From Mycolicibacterium stellerae (GTDB lineage: Bacteria; Actinomycetota; Actinomycetes; Mycobacteriales; Mycobacteriaceae), in NCBI RefSeq assembly GCF_003719305.1, contig NZ_RARC01000021.1, forward strand, positions 52,175 to 116,174: a stretch of 64,000 nucleotides of DNA, read 5' to 3'. Position numbers and translations under genes: made by a program. The notes under the pieces were generated by a model. It was not told the origin of the DNA and did not search any database. It was given only the letters and a program-made list of their open reading frames with translations. How positions within the stretch are numbered: position 1 is the stretch's first letter; the number at the start of each line of letters is the position of its first letter. Shown piece after piece: positions 26,696-35,700 of the stretch.

Positions 26696-27469
26696 ATGGC
26701 GACGGCGGCCCCCATCGTGGACGACCTGCGCGCCGAGAGCGATGCACTCGACGAATTGGTGGCCGACCTGCCCGCCGCGCGCTGGGCAGAGGTGACCCCG
26801 GCGCCGGGCTGGACCATCGCCCACCAGATCGCCCATCTGCTGTGGACCGACCGGGTCGCGCTGTTGTCGGTGCACGACGAGGCCGGCTTCACGAAAGCGC
26901 TTGGTGCCGCTGCCGAGGACCCGGGCGGCTTCGTCGACCGCGGCGCAGAAGAGATCGCCGCCGCAGCGCCTGCCGATCTGCTGGCCGACTGGCGGGCCAC
27001 CAGAAATCGACTGCACGACGCGCTGCTGACGGTGGCCGACGGTCGCAAGCTGCCGTGGTTCGGGCCGCCGATGAGCGCCGCGTCGATGGCTACCGCCCGG
27101 CTGATGGAGACATGGGCGCACGGCCTCGACGTCGCCGATGCGCTCGGCGTGAAACGGCCCGCGACCGCGCGGTTGCGCTCGATCGCCCACATCGGCGTCC
27201 GCACCCGTGACTACGCGTTCGCGGTCAACGGCCTCGCGGTGCCTGCCGACCCGTTCCGAGTGGAGTTGGCTGCACCTGACGGGGCGATGTGGACGTGGGG
27301 TCCCGAGGACGCGCGCCAGCGGGTCACGGGATCAGCCGAAGACTTCTGTTTCCTGGTCACCCAGCGGCGGCCGCCTGCGGACCTCGACGTCACCGCGGAG
27401 GGGGAGGACGCGCACAAATGGTTGACGATCGCGCAGGCCTTCGCCGGACCGCCTGGACCGGGTAGGTAG
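26696..27469 (+). CDS. DinB/maleylpyruvate isomerase-like metal-binding protein (Rv0036c-like)
   Basis: 257 residues. The N-terminal four-helix DinB-like domain shows PGWTIAHQIAHLLWTDR near residue 40, with His likely to bind metal, and METWAHGLDVADALG near 145, a third metal His. This matches the TIGR03084-type proteins of actinobacteria, which resemble mycothiol-dependent enzymes such as maleylpyruvate isomerase. The C-terminal half is a SCP2-like alpha/beta domain. A mycothiol-linked role is inference. It lies 10 bp after the MFS gene; convergent neighbour 5 bp away. Confidence 0.82.
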   Translation: MATAAPIVDDLRAESDALDELVADLPAARWAEVTPAPGWTIAHQIAHLLWTDRVALLSVHDEAGFTKALGAAAEDPGGFVDRGAEEIAAAAPADLLADWRATRNRLHDALLTVADGRKLPWFGPPMSAASMATARLMETWAHGLDVADALGVKRPATARLRSIAHIGVRTRDYAFAVNGLAVPADPFRVELAAPDGAMWTWGPEDARQRVTGSAEDFCFLVTQRRPPADLDVTAEGEDAHKWLTIAQAFAGPPGPGR

Positions 27470-27474
27470 TTGAT

Positions 27475-27990
27475 CTAGACGGCGTTGGCGGAGTCTGCCC
27501 TGCCGTCGCCGTCGCTGTCGGTCAGCGTGAGATCCCAGGTGCCGTCGCCGTCGGTGTCGACGTAAGCGAGCCCGTCACCCAGCGCGCGGTCGGCCAGGCC
27601 ATTGCCGTCGATGTCGATCAGCCGGTCGCCGGCCTGACCATCACCGTCCAGGTCGACCGAAGGCCCACCCAGCCTTTCGACGCCGTCCAGGCCGAACCAT
27701 CGCAGTTGTCCGCCGCGATCCACGCTCACCGCCCACGTGCCCGACCCGTCGTCGGTGAAGTAACTCTGACCGTCCAGCACGGCGTGATCGGCGATGCCGT
27801 CGCCGTCGAGGTCGGCCAGCGCGTCGTCGACACCGCCGTCGCCGTCGACATCGAGACCGACCGCATCGAGCGTGCCGTTACCGTCCACATCGGTGTCCAG
27901 CGGTGCGGTCCACATCGTCGCCGACCCATCGCCATCGGAAAGGCAGTAATCCACACCGTTTCGACGGCCGGTCAGCTCCTGGCGTTCCAC
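27475..27990 (-). CDS. DxDGDG-repeat protein (DUF6802-like), overlapping pcnA
   Basis: 171 residues if it starts at the GTG at 27990, inside the last 19 bases of pcnA; later starts at 27954 (GTG) and 27915 (ATG) are possible. The sequence is built from about seven Asp-rich repeats (DTDVDGNG, DVDGDGGV, DLDGDGIA, DLDGDGQA, DIDGNGLA, DTDGDGTW, DSDGDGRA). They resemble calcium-binding loops of dockerins, EF-hands and thrombospondin type 3 repeats. A CLSDGDG segment comes first. No signal peptide is visible, so it is either cytosolic or exported by a leaderless route. I recall similar proteins annotated as DUF6802 or pullulanase in rapid growers. Calcium binding is inference. Confidence 0.7.
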   Translation of the reverse strand: MERQELTGRRNGVDYCLSDGDGSATMWTAPLDTDVDGNGTLDAVGLDVDGDGGVDDALADLDGDGIADHAVLDGQSYFTDDGSGTWAVSVDRGGQLRWFGLDGVERLGGPSVDLDGDGQAGDRLIDIDGNGLADRALGDGLAYVDTDGDGTWDLTLTDSDGDGRADSANAV

Positions 27991-29411
27991 CACTTCACGA
28001 GTTCGGCCACCGCCTCGTCGTGGTCGAGCGGCCCGCGGTCCAGCCGCAGCTCCTTGAGGTAGCGCCACGCTTCGCCGACCTGCGGACCCGCCGGGATGTC
28101 GAGGATCTTCATGATCTCGTTGCCGTCGAGGTCGGGGCGCACCCGCTGGAGGTCCTCCTTGGCGGCCAGCTCGGCGATCCGCGCCTCCAGGTCGTCGTAG
28201 TTGGCCTGCAGCCGCGCCGCGCGCCGCTTGTTGCGCGTGGTGCAGTCCGCGCGCACCAGCTTGTGCAATTGCGGCAGCAAGGGGCCTGCGTCGGTGACGT
28301 AGCGCCGCACCGCCGAGTCGGTCCACTTCCCTGCCCCGCGGGAATCGGCGTAGCCGTGGAAGCGCAGGTGCAGATACACCAGCTGGGACACGTCCTCGAC
28401 CATCTGCTTGGAGTACTTCAGCGCCCGCATCCGCTTGCGGGTCATCTTCGCGCCGACCACTTCGTGGTGATGAAAACTCACCCCGCCGTCCGACTCGTGC
28501 CGCCGCGTCGCGGGCTTACCGATGTCGTGCAGCAGCGCCGCCCAGCGCAGTACGAGATCGGGCCCGTCATCCTCTAGCTCGATCGCCTGCCGCAACACCG
28601 TCAGCGAATGCTGGTAGACGTCCTTGTGCTGATGGTGTTCGTCGATCGCCATCCGCATCGCGCCGATCTCGGGCAACACCACATCGCCGAGTCCGCTCGC
28701 CACCATCAGGTCGACACCCGCAGCGGGATCCGCACCGAGCACCAGCTTGTCCAGCTCGGCGGCGACCCGCTCGGCGGTGATGCGGCCGAGCTGACCCGAC
28801 ATGGCGGCCATCGCTTCGCGCACCCGCGGCGCGACGGTGAAGCCGAGCTGCGAAACGAACCGCGCGGCCCGCAGCATCCGCAACGGATCATCGCCGAAGG
28901 ACACCTCGGGCGCGGCCGGCGTGTCGAGCACGCGGGCCCGCAGCGCATCCAAACCGTTTAGGGGATCAAGGAATTCACCGGGACCCTGCGGCGTGATACG
29001 CACCGCCATCGCGTTGACGGTGAAGTCGCGGCGCACCAGATCGTCGTCAAGGCGGTCGCCGAAGCGAACCTCGGGATTGCGCGACACCTGGTCGTAGGTG
29101 TCGGCGCGGAACGTGGTGATCTCCATGCGCTGATCGCCCTTGCCGACGCCGACGGTGCCGTATTCGATACCGGTGTCCCACAGCGCGTCCGCCCACGGTC
29201 GCAGCATCCGCTGTATCTGCTCGGGCCGGGCGTCTGTGGTGAAGTCGAGGTCCGTGCCGAGGCGACCCAGCAACGCGTCACGCACGCTTCCCCCGACGAG
29301 ATACACCTCGTGCCCCGCGTCAGCGAACACCCTGCCCAGATCTCGCAGTATGTCGGCGTGCTGGTGCAAAGCCACCTGGGCAGCGATGAGCAGTTCAGCA
29401 TTGTCGGACAC
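27972..29411 (-). CDS. pcnA: CCA tRNA nucleotidyltransferase / poly(A) polymerase family
   Basis: 479 residues from a GTG (VSDNAELL), one less than M. tuberculosis PcnA (Rv3907c). It adds or repairs the CCA end of tRNA. The head domain has the nucleotidyltransferase motif GGSVRDALLGR followed by DLDFTT, giving the metal-binding DxD. RRDFTVNAMA and the RMLRAARF motif follow, then an HD phosphohydrolase-type domain with LLHDIGKP. The frame extends 90 codons upstream through the divergent mutT4 and is not coding there. The intergenic space to mutT4 is 84 bp. Its 3' end overlaps the DxDGDG gene by 19 bp. Confidence 0.95.
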   Translation of the reverse strand: MSDNAELLIAAQVALHQHADILRDLGRVFADAGHEVYLVGGSVRDALLGRLGTDLDFTTDARPEQIQRMLRPWADALWDTGIEYGTVGVGKGDQRMEITTFRADTYDQVSRNPEVRFGDRLDDDLVRRDFTVNAMAVRITPQGPGEFLDPLNGLDALRARVLDTPAAPEVSFGDDPLRMLRAARFVSQLGFTVAPRVREAMAAMSGQLGRITAERVAAELDKLVLGADPAAGVDLMVASGLGDVVLPEIGAMRMAIDEHHQHKDVYQHSLTVLRQAIELEDDGPDLVLRWAALLHDIGKPATRRHESDGGVSFHHHEVVGAKMTRKRMRALKYSKQMVEDVSQLVYLHLRFHGYADSRGAGKWTDSAVRRYVTDAGPLLPQLHKLVRADCTTRNKRRAARLQANYDDLEARIAELAAKEDLQRVRPDLDGNEIMKILDIPAGPQVGEAWRYLKELRLDRGPLDHDEAVAELVKWWNARS

Positions 29412-29495
29412 GTTCAATGAGCGTAGAGGTAACGGTCCTGCACCGAGCGGCGAGTGCGGCGGGAGCGAATTATCGTGGCAGCTACTATCGCTTGG

Positions 29496-30305
29496 GTGTC
29501 GGACGGCGAACAGGCCAAACCACGACGGCGCCGGGGGCGGCGTCGCGGTCGGCGCGCAGCGGGTCCACCCGACACCAACACCGCCGCGCACAACAACAAC
29601 GCGGTCGTGGGCAACAACTCCGAAGGCCGGGCCGACGATCCGACCCACGCGCCCGTCCCCGACGGCAGGCCGAAGCCACACAAACCACGGGGCTCACGTC
29701 GCGGCCCCGACCGGCTGCGCACCGTGCACGAGACCTCGGCTGGCGGCCTGGTCATCGACGGTATCGACGGCCCAAAGGATGGTCAGGTCGCGGCCCTTAT
29801 CGGCCGCGTCGATCGCCGCGGCCGGATGCTGTGGTCGCTGCCCAAGGGCCACATCGAGCTCGGTGAGACGGCCGAACAGACCGCGATTCGCGAGGTCGCC
29901 GAGGAGACCGGGATCCAGGGCAGTGTGCTGGCGGCTCTCGGCAGCATCGACTACTGGTTCGTCACCGAGGGCAGGCGGGTGCACAAAACGGTGCACCATT
30001 ACCTGATGCGGTTCCTCGGCGGCGAGCTCTCCGACGAGGACGTCGAGGTCACCGAGGTGGCCTGGGTGCCGCTCAAGGAGCTCACCTCACGACTGGCCTA
30101 CGCCGACGAGCGCAAACTCGCCGAGGTCGCCGACGAGCTGATCGACAAGCTGCACACCGATGGGCCTTCCGCGCTGCCACCGCTGCCGCGCAGCGCACCA
30201 CGGCGACGCGCCCAGACGCACTCGCACACCCGCAACCGACGTCCCGACGAAGCTGGCCCACCCAACCCGGGCCGACGGACGAACGGCTGCGGACCAGGGC
30301 CGTGA
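29496..30305 (+). CDS. mutT4: NUDIX hydrolase MutT4
   Basis: 269 residues from the GTG at VSDGEQAK; the M. tuberculosis protein (Rv3908) is 248 and starts the same way. An Arg-rich N-terminal tail (RRRRGRRRGRR) and a disordered linker precede the NUDIX domain at about 70-220. Its NUDIX box starts GHIELGETAEQTAIREVAEE, with the catalytic Glu cluster intact. Such enzymes hydrolyse nucleoside diphosphate derivatives and help clean the nucleotide pool; the substrate of MutT4 is not firmly known. A basic C-terminal tail follows. The stop overlaps the next gene (GTGA), so it begins the mutT4-DUF6049-murJ operon. Confidence 0.93.
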   Translation: MSDGEQAKPRRRRGRRRGRRAAGPPDTNTAAHNNNAVVGNNSEGRADDPTHAPVPDGRPKPHKPRGSRRGPDRLRTVHETSAGGLVIDGIDGPKDGQVAALIGRVDRRGRMLWSLPKGHIELGETAEQTAIREVAEETGIQGSVLAALGSIDYWFVTEGRRVHKTVHHYLMRFLGGELSDEDVEVTEVAWVPLKELTSRLAYADERKLAEVADELIDKLHTDGPSALPPLPRSAPRRRAQTHSHTRNRRPDEAGPPNPGRRTNGCGPGP

Positions 30306-32704
30306 CCGCCCGCCGCGATACCGGCACGGTGCTGCCTCGATTGTTCGCCGTGCTGGCGCTGGTTGTCCTCATCGCCGCGCCCGCGGTGTCACCGCACGCG
30401 GCCGCGGGCGAGCCGGGTTCGATGCCGTTCCTGCAGGTGCGCATCGAACGCGTGACGCCCGAGGTGATGACGACCACCAGCGAGCCCGTCGTCACCGTCT
30501 CGGGAACCGTGCGCAACGTCGGTGATCGCCCCGTCCGCGACGTGATGGTCCGCCTCGAGCACGCCGCCGCCGTCACATCCTCGGCGGGCCTTCGGACGAA
30601 CCTCGGCGGCGAGAACGACCAGTTCGAAGCGGTCGCGGACTTCATCACCGTATCCACGGAATTGCAACGCGGCCATAATGTTCCGTTCACCCTCACCGTG
30701 CCGTTGCGCTCACCGCGGGCGCCTTCGCTGGGCATCGACAAGCCCGGCGTGTATCCGCTTCTGGTCAACGCCAACGGAACACCGGACTACGGCGCGCCCG
30801 CCCGCCTCGACGACGCGCGCTTCCTGCTGCCGGTGATCGGGGTGCCGCCGGAGCCTGCCGCGGTCTCATCGGCCGACGCGCTTGCCGACGTCGTCGCGCC
30901 CGACACATCGAAACCGGTTCGCCTCACCGTCATCTGGCCGCTCGGCGACCGGCCCCGGCTCGCGCCGGGCGTGCCGGGCGGGACCACCCCGGTGCGGCTG
31001 ATCGACGACGAACTCGCCACCTCGCTGGCGAGCGGCGGGCGCCTCGACGTCCTGCTGTCGGCGGTCGATTTCGCAACCAGCCAGTCCGTCGATCCCGGCG
31101 GCCAGGTGCGCAGCGCGGTGTGTCTGGCTGTCGACCCCGACCTGTTGGTCACCGTGAACGCGATGACGGCGGGCTATGTCGTCGACGACGGGCCAGACAT
31201 TGGTCCGGCCACGCCGACACACCCGGGAACCGGCCAGGACGCCGCGGTGAACTGGCTCAACCGGCTCAGGACGCTGGCGCAGCGGACATGCGTCGCACCC
31301 GCGAACTACGCGCAGGCCGACCTCGACGCCCTGCAACGGGTCGGCGACCCCGGCCTGAGCTCGATCGCCACCAACGGCGCTGGCGACATCGTCGACCAGA
31401 TCCTCGGCATCACCTCAACCCGAGGCGCCACCCTGGTCGGCGACGGTCCGCTGACCGGACCGGCGATCCAGCTGCTCGCCACCCAGGGCGCGACGGTCGC
31501 CATCGCCGCGGCCAACCTCACCGCCCACGATTCGCAGGACGGTGGCCGGGCCACCGCCGACGTCAGCCCTGTGCGCTACACCCCCGAAGTGGTCGCCGCC
31601 CCGTTCGACCCCAGCGTCTCCGCCGCGCTGGCAGGCGTGGGTACCGATCCGACGTCGCCGTCGTATCTCGATGCCGCGCTTGACGTGCCGATACAACACG
31701 ATTCGACGGTCGCGCGGCGTCAGGACGCGCTTGGCTCGCTGCTGTGGCGCACCCTTGCCACGGAAGCCGAGCCGCGCAGTCAGATCCTGATGCCTCCGAT
31801 GGACTGGGGCCTGCAGGCCGATGACGCCGCGGCGATCCTGTCCGCGGTCGCCACCTCGATCCGGGCGGGTCTGGCCGCACCGCGGCCGCTGACCGCGGTG
31901 ATCGCCGAGAGCCAGGCGGTGCCGCAGCAGGATTCCCGTCCGCTGCCCGGCAACGTGTCCGCGAACTCGCGGGCCCGCTTCGACGAGGCGGTGACCTCGG
32001 GTATCGCCGGGACCACCGGCAGGCTGTGGGGATTGACGGCAGCGCTGACGGCCGACGAGCGCACCGGGCTCACCGGCACGCAATACACGGCGCCGTTGCG
32101 CGAGGACATGTTGCGGGCGCTCAGCCAGTCGGTGCCACCGGATGCCCGCAACGGGCTGGCTGCGCAGCGGTTGACGAGGACGAGCGCCACCGTCAACGAC
32201 CTGTTCAACGCGGTGACGATCGTAAACCCCGGCGGCTCATACACATTGGCCACCGAACGCAGCCCGCTGCCGCTCGCGCTGCGCAATGACTTGCCGGTGC
32301 CGATCAGGGTCCGGCTGCAGGTCGACGCTCCGCCGGGAATGTCGGTGACCGATATGGGCGAGATCGAGCTGCCACCCGGATACCTGCCGCTGCAGGTGCC
32401 GATCGAAGTGCACTTCACCCAGCGGGTAGCCATCGACGTCGCCCTGCGCACCGCCGACGGATTGCCGCTCGGCGAACCGGTCCGGCTGTCGGTGCACTCC
32501 AACGCCTACGGCCAGGTGCTGTTCATCATCACGCTGTCGGTGGGTGCGGTTCTCGTCGCACTCGCGGGCCGCAGGCTGTGGCACCGGTTCCGCGGTCAGC
32601 CCGATCGCGCCGACCTGGATCGCTCTGATCCGCTGGAGACGGCTCTGGCCCACGACAAGGAATCTGAACACGGGCTCCATTCGGGCGAAGAGCAGGAGAA
32701 ATGA
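30302..32704 (+). CDS. Large exported membrane-anchored protein (Rv3909-like, DUF6049)
   Basis: 800 residues. A signal peptide (LPRLFAVLALVVLIAAPAVSPHAAA) leads into a long extracytoplasmic region with beta-rich segments at both ends. One membrane helix near 741-757 (VLFIITLSVGAVLVALAG) and a short charged cytoplasmic tail come at the end. M. tuberculosis Rv3909 has the same size and place. It overlaps mutT4 upstream and murJ downstream by 4 bp each, so tight translational coupling with MurJ suggests a role in peptidoglycan precursor export or its control. This is inferred from position; no enzymatic motif is seen. Confidence 0.88.
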   Translation: MTARRDTGTVLPRLFAVLALVVLIAAPAVSPHAAAGEPGSMPFLQVRIERVTPEVMTTTSEPVVTVSGTVRNVGDRPVRDVMVRLEHAAAVTSSAGLRTNLGGENDQFEAVADFITVSTELQRGHNVPFTLTVPLRSPRAPSLGIDKPGVYPLLVNANGTPDYGAPARLDDARFLLPVIGVPPEPAAVSSADALADVVAPDTSKPVRLTVIWPLGDRPRLAPGVPGGTTPVRLIDDELATSLASGGRLDVLLSAVDFATSQSVDPGGQVRSAVCLAVDPDLLVTVNAMTAGYVVDDGPDIGPATPTHPGTGQDAAVNWLNRLRTLAQRTCVAPANYAQADLDALQRVGDPGLSSIATNGAGDIVDQILGITSTRGATLVGDGPLTGPAIQLLATQGATVAIAAANLTAHDSQDGGRATADVSPVRYTPEVVAAPFDPSVSAALAGVGTDPTSPSYLDAALDVPIQHDSTVARRQDALGSLLWRTLATEAEPRSQILMPPMDWGLQADDAAAILSAVATSIRAGLAAPRPLTAVIAESQAVPQQDSRPLPGNVSANSRARFDEAVTSGIAGTTGRLWGLTAALTADERTGLTGTQYTAPLREDMLRALSQSVPPDARNGLAAQRLTRTSATVNDLFNAVTIVNPGGSYTLATERSPLPLALRNDLPVPIRVRLQVDAPPGMSVTDMGEIELPPGYLPLQVPIEVHFTQRVAIDVALRTADGLPLGEPVRLSVHSNAYGQVLFIITLSVGAVLVALAGRRLWHRFRGQPDRADLDRSDPLETALAHDKESEHGLHSGEEQEK

Positions 32705-35700
32705 GCACGACCGGTCGGCCCTTCGGGCCGGCTCAGCCGCCGTTCGACCGGGGCGGTGGCCCGATGCCGCGACCGCCCATGCCGCCACGTCACGCTGCCC
32801 CGCCACCCGGGCCACCCGGCATGCGGGGCTATCCCCCGCCGTCACCACCGCCACCGCGGCGGATGCCGCCACCTCCGCCGCGACAGCGCATCCCGCGGGG
32901 TCCGGCGCCGCGACGTCGCGCAGGAAGGCCCGAGCTGAGCGACGCCGCGGTGGTAGCGCGGTCATGGGGGATGGCGGTCGCGACCCTGGTCAGCCGCATC
33001 ACCGGGTTCATCCGCATCGTCCTGCTCGCGGCCATCCTCGGTGCGGCCCTGTCCAGCGCCTTCTCGGTAGCCAACCAGCTGCCCAACCTCGTCGCCGCGC
33101 TGGTGCTGGAGGCGACGTTCACGGCGATCTTCGTGCCGGTACTGGCCCGCGCCGAGCGCGACGACCCCGACGGCGGTACCGCGTTCGTTCGCAGGCTCGT
33201 CACGCTGGCCACCGCGCTGCTGCTGGTCGCCACGGTGGTTTCGGTGACGGCGGCGCCGCTGTTGGTCCGGTTGATGTTGGGCAGCGACCCACAGGTCAAC
33301 CGGTCGCTGACGACCGCGTTCGCCTACCTGCTGCTGCCGCAGGTGATCTTCTACGGCCTCTCGTCGGTGTTCATGGCAATCCTGAACACCCGCAACGTGT
33401 TCGGTCCCCCGGCTTGGGCGCCGGTCATCAACAACGTCGTCGCGATCGCGACGCTCGTCCTGTATCTCGTTGTACCGGGCGAGCTTTCGATCGATCCGGT
33501 CGAGATGGGCAATGCCAAGCTGCTGGTCCTCGGGATCGGAACCACCCTGGGTGTCTTCGCGCAGACGGCCGTTCTGCTTGTCGCGATCCGCAAGGAGCGG
33601 ATCAGCCTGCGGCCGCTGTGGGGTCTCGACGATCGCCTTCGCCGGTTCGGCGGCATGGCGGCTGCGATGGTGCTCTACGTGTTGATCAGCCAGGTCGGGT
33701 TGATCGTCGGAAACCAGATTGCCAGCGCGGCAGCGGCTTCGGGGCCCGCCATCTACAACTACACCTGGCTGGTGCTGCAGCTGCCGTTCGGCATAATCGG
33801 CGTGACAGTGCTGACGGTGGTGATGCCGCGGCTGAGCCGAAACGCCGCGGCCAACGACACGCCGGCGGTGCTGGCCGATCTCTCGCTGGCGACGCGGCTG
33901 ACCATGGTGACGCTGATTCCGATCGTGGCGTTCATGACCGTCGGGGGCCCTGCGATCGGCAGCGCGCTGTTCGCCTACGGCAATTTCGGTGACGTCGACG
34001 CCGGCTACCTGGGCATGGCGATCACGCTCTCGGCATTCACGCTGATCCCCTATGCGCTGGTACTGCTGCAGCTTCGGGTCTTCTATGCCCGCGAGCAGCC
34101 GTGGACGCCGATCGTGGTGATCATCGTCATCACCGCGGTAAAGGTCGCCGCCTCGCTGGCCGCGCCGCACCTGACCGACGACCGCGAGTTGGTCGCGGGC
34201 TATCTCGGCCTTGCCAACGGAGTCGGGTTTCTCGCAGGAGCCATGGTCGGCTACGTCCTGTTGCGGGCCAACCTGAATCCGCCGGGCGGGCTGGGGGCAC
34301 TCCCCTCGCAAGCTGGGGGCCCACCCGGCGTGCGAGGGGGACTCGTCAACCTGGAGGTGGTCCGTACCGTTCTTGTCGCGACCGCCGCGTCGCTGCTCGC
34401 CGGGCTGATCGCCCACGTGATCGATCAACTGCTCGGCCTCGAGTCGCTGACCGAACACGGCGGCGGTGGGTCGATGCTGCGGCTGCTGGTGCTCGGCCTG
34501 ATCATGGCGCCGATCATCGGCGGTGTGCTGCTGGCCGCCCGGGTGCCCGAAGCGCAGGCCGCTCTTTCGGCGGTCCTGCGCCGCCTCGGCAAGGCCCCGA
34601 AAGTAGCCGGGACGCCGGTTGCACCGCCCGTCCGACCACGCTCGCGGGCCCCACTCCCGTACCCTGATCAGAGGAATTTGCCCGCGTCGCGGGGTCGCCA
34701 CAGCCCGGCGGCCGTCCGGCGCGGGCCTCCGGCCTCGGTTGCCGGAGTCGGGATGCGGAAAGGACCAGCGGTGACCGACGAATCCGCAGGCGACTCCGCA
34801 CCCCTGCCTGACAACGGCGCGACCACCAAAATGCCCCGCCCGACCGCTGACGACTTTGAGCCCGACGTTCCCGCCGACGGGCCGGCCGGTCCCGGTCATT
34901 CGGCAGGTCGCGAGCAGGCCGACCCGGGAACCATGCCGGTCGGCACGGTGTCACCGCCGACTTCGGGCAGGCCACCCGCCGACTACGGCGGCGACCCCAC
35001 CCGTGAGGGGCTGCCCTTCGACATCCCCCGCGAACCGGCAATCGAGACGGCGACCTCGGACGAGGACGTGCACCTCATCCCGGGCGCCACCATCGGCGGT
35101 GGCCGATACCGGCTGCTGGTTTTCCACGGCGGACCACCCAGGCTGCAGTTCTGGCAGGCGTTGGACACCGCCCTGGATCGGCAGGTCGCGCTGACGTTCG
35201 TCGACCCTGAAGCCGCGCTGTCCGACGAGGACCTGCAGCAGATCCTCGACCGCACTCTGCGGCTGAGCCGGGTGGAGAGCCCCGGCATCGCCCGCATCCT
35301 CGACGTCGCGAACACGGGATCGGGCGGCCTGATCGTGAGCGAGTGGATTCGCGGCGGGTCGCTTGAGGAGGTGGCCGCGACGTCGCCGTCACCGATCGGC
35401 GGCGCCCGCGCAATGCAGACCCTCGCCGCCGCCGCCGAGCAGGCGCACCGGTCGGGTGTCGCGATGTCGATCGATCATCCAAGCCGGGTCCGGGTCAGCA
35501 TCGAGGGCGATGTGGCGCTGGCGTTCCCTGCGACCATGCCCGAGGCCACGCCAGAGGACGACATCCGCGGCATCGGCGCGGCGCTGTACGCGCTTCTCAT
35601 CAACCGGTGGCCGCTCGCGGAGGCCGGCGTCCGCAGCGGGTTGGCGCCCGCCGAAGTGGACGCCGCGGGCGAGCCGGTGGAACCCCGGTCCATCGATCGC

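Noticed and set aside
32962..34899. 645-codon minus-strand open frame in murJ
   Set aside because: Antisense shadow caused by high GC at third positions; low-complexity Arg/Asp/Gln composition.
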